DNA of 18,460 nt. Source: Clostridia bacterium (lineage in GTDB: Bacteria; Bacillota_A; Clostridia; Christensenellales; Aristaeellaceae). The notes under the pieces were generated by a model. It was not told the origin of the DNA and did no database searches. It saw only the letters and a list, made by a program, of their open reading frames with translations. The translations under genes and the position numbers were made by a program. Location of the stretch: positions 1 through 18,460 of the forward strand of contig JAFZQK010000050.1 in assembly GCA_017620455.1 (NCBI GenBank), given 5' to 3'. Positions 16,576 through 18,460 of the stretch are shown piece after piece (position 1 is the stretch's first letter; each line of letters begins with the position of its first letter).

Positions 16576-16602
16576 TCGCGCTGCTATGTCAAAGCTGCGC
16601 GA
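16576..16602 (-). promoter_or_regulatory. Hairpin over the leader peptide stop codon
   Basis: TCGCGC (minus strand, 16597-16602) is complementary to GCGCGA (16576-16581). The 15-nt loop holds the leader stop codon, and two more inner base pairs are possible after an A-A mismatch. The hairpin nests inside the proposed antiterminator pairing, so a ribosome at the end of the leader would open it. Confidence 0.5.
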
Positions 16603-16681
16603 ACCTCATTCGGCCGCAAAAATGCACAGAAATATCCCGTCCTGCAAAGGGAATAAGCGTCATTGCGTAGGTTTTCAGCAT
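16589..16681 (-). CDS. 30-aa leader peptide upstream of the ABC exporter operon
   Basis: A 30-codon frame starts with ATG at 16681, 8 bp after AAAGGAGG (16690-16697), one of the best ribosome binding sites in the window. It begins MLKTYAMTLIPFAG and ends CGRMRFAQL before TGA. It starts about 27 nt after the expected transcription start and ends 20 bp before the attenuator stem. The peptide has no recognisable domain. Its size, position and strong initiation signal fit a regulatory leader peptide such as bmrB ahead of bmrCD, where ribosome stalling by translation inhibitors allows readthrough. Translation and regulation are inferred; the frame, binding site and promoter are seen directly. Confidence 0.75.
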   Translation of the reverse strand: MLKTYAMTLIPFAGRDISVHFCGRMRFAQL

Positions 16682-16714
16682 TCCTGCGGCCTCCTTTCTT
16701 CAAAATTCGTTATC

Positions 16715-16743
16715 AGTATAACCAGCCGCCCGGAAATTGTCAA
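16715..16743 (-). promoter_or_regulatory. Sigma-A promoter of the leader peptide-ABC exporter operon
   Basis: On the minus strand -35 TTGACA (16738-16743) and -10 TATACT (16715-16720) are separated by exactly 17 bp; only one base departs from consensus. Just upstream (about 16760-16790) lie several A-tracts in phase with a possible UP element. The predicted start is near 16708. Such a strong promoter ahead of an attenuator is the usual design when control acts after initiation. Confidence 0.88.
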
Positions 16744-16751
16744 CCCTGTAA

Positions 16752-18272
<1,521 letters not shown>

Positions 18273-18304
18273 TGCAGGCATAAAAACAGCATATCTATTT
18301 TAAG

Positions 18305-18344
18305 GGGATCTCGCTTTGCCGGCCAAAGCGAGGTTCCTTTTTTT
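18305..18344 (+). terminator. Intrinsic terminator of gdhA
   Basis: A 14-bp stem (18305-18318 with 18324-18337; two G-U pairs) has a CCGGC loop and is followed by seven T (18338-18344). It lies 32 bp after the gdhA stop. Confidence 0.92.
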
Positions 18345-18368
18345 GCGCCGTTTCTTTTCTATTCCGCT

Positions 18369-18460
18369 CTATTCTGCCGATGCATCAAGATCATCCGTCT
18401 GCGCGCCGATGGGGCATGTAAATATGAAGGCGGACATCCATGCGTCGATGGCGGCCTGCC
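18369..18460 (-). CDS. Possible 3' end of a minus-strand gene (partial)
   Basis: On the minus strand one frame is open from the window edge to a TAG at 18369-18371 and reads QAAIDAWMSAFIF and then ASAE at the end. The 29 codons look protein-like, but they are too few to name a family. On the + strand a short frame starting at the ATG at 18425 runs off the edge but has no clear ribosome binding site. This is a weak call. Confidence 0.25.
   Translation of the reverse strand, partial: QAAIDAWMSAFIFTCPIGAQTDDLDASAE

Noticed and set aside
14791..16656. 621-codon open frame on the + strand across the other ABC exporter gene
   Set aside because: Same reason: antisense to a complete ABC gene, no ribosome binding site and shadow-type composition.

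Overview
The window looks like ordinary chromosome from a high-GC member of the Clostridia (Firmicutes), perhaps an uncultured gut lineage. The evidence is the Asp23/AmaP/DUF2273 envelope module, the gene order nusB - M22 protein - folD - xseA - xseB - ispA, strong AGGAGG ribosome binding sites, sigma-A type promoters and an archaeal-type aspartyl-tRNA synthetase as found in many Clostridia. No transposase, phage gene, CRISPR array, tRNA or rRNA was seen.

Region 1 (start to about 12.25 kb, + strand). The 3' end of aspS is followed by a clear promoter (TTGCCA-17-TATACT). A long, tightly packed and partly overlapping gene series then runs to a strong intrinsic terminator at 12205-12241. In order it holds asp23-like, amaP, a DUF2273-like small membrane protein, nusB, a TsaD/Kae1-like M22 protein, folD, xseA, xseB, ispA, a small two-helix membrane protein (DUF6106-like), a cysteine desulfurase, thiI, and a large membrane protein with a C-terminal PlsC-like domain. 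The themes are envelope stress, transcription antitermination, C1/folate metabolism, DNA repair, isoprenoid synthesis and tRNA thiolation.

Region 2 (12.26-16.74 kb, - strand). This is a probable drug-export operon. It starts at a near-perfect promoter (TTGACA-17-TATACT). A 30-codon leader peptide with an excellent ribosome binding site follows, then a GC-rich hairpin with a U-run just upstream of the first structural gene. After these come two halves of a heterodimeric ABC exporter (one with a degenerate catalytic site) and a GNAT acetyltransferase resembling the polyamine acetyltransferase BltD. A 7-nt segment inside the leader peptide gene is perfectly complementary to the 5' arm of the terminator, so the leader can be drawn as a translation-responsive attenuator like that of bmrB-bmrCD. 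This is the most interesting element in the window.

Region 3 (16.74-18.46 kb, + strand). A divergent intergenic region with repeated AAAACAGCC boxes and a palindrome over the -35 leads into gdhA (NADP-type glutamate dehydrogenase), which ends at a strong terminator. The last ~90 bases may hold the 3' end of a further minus-strand gene, but this is weak.
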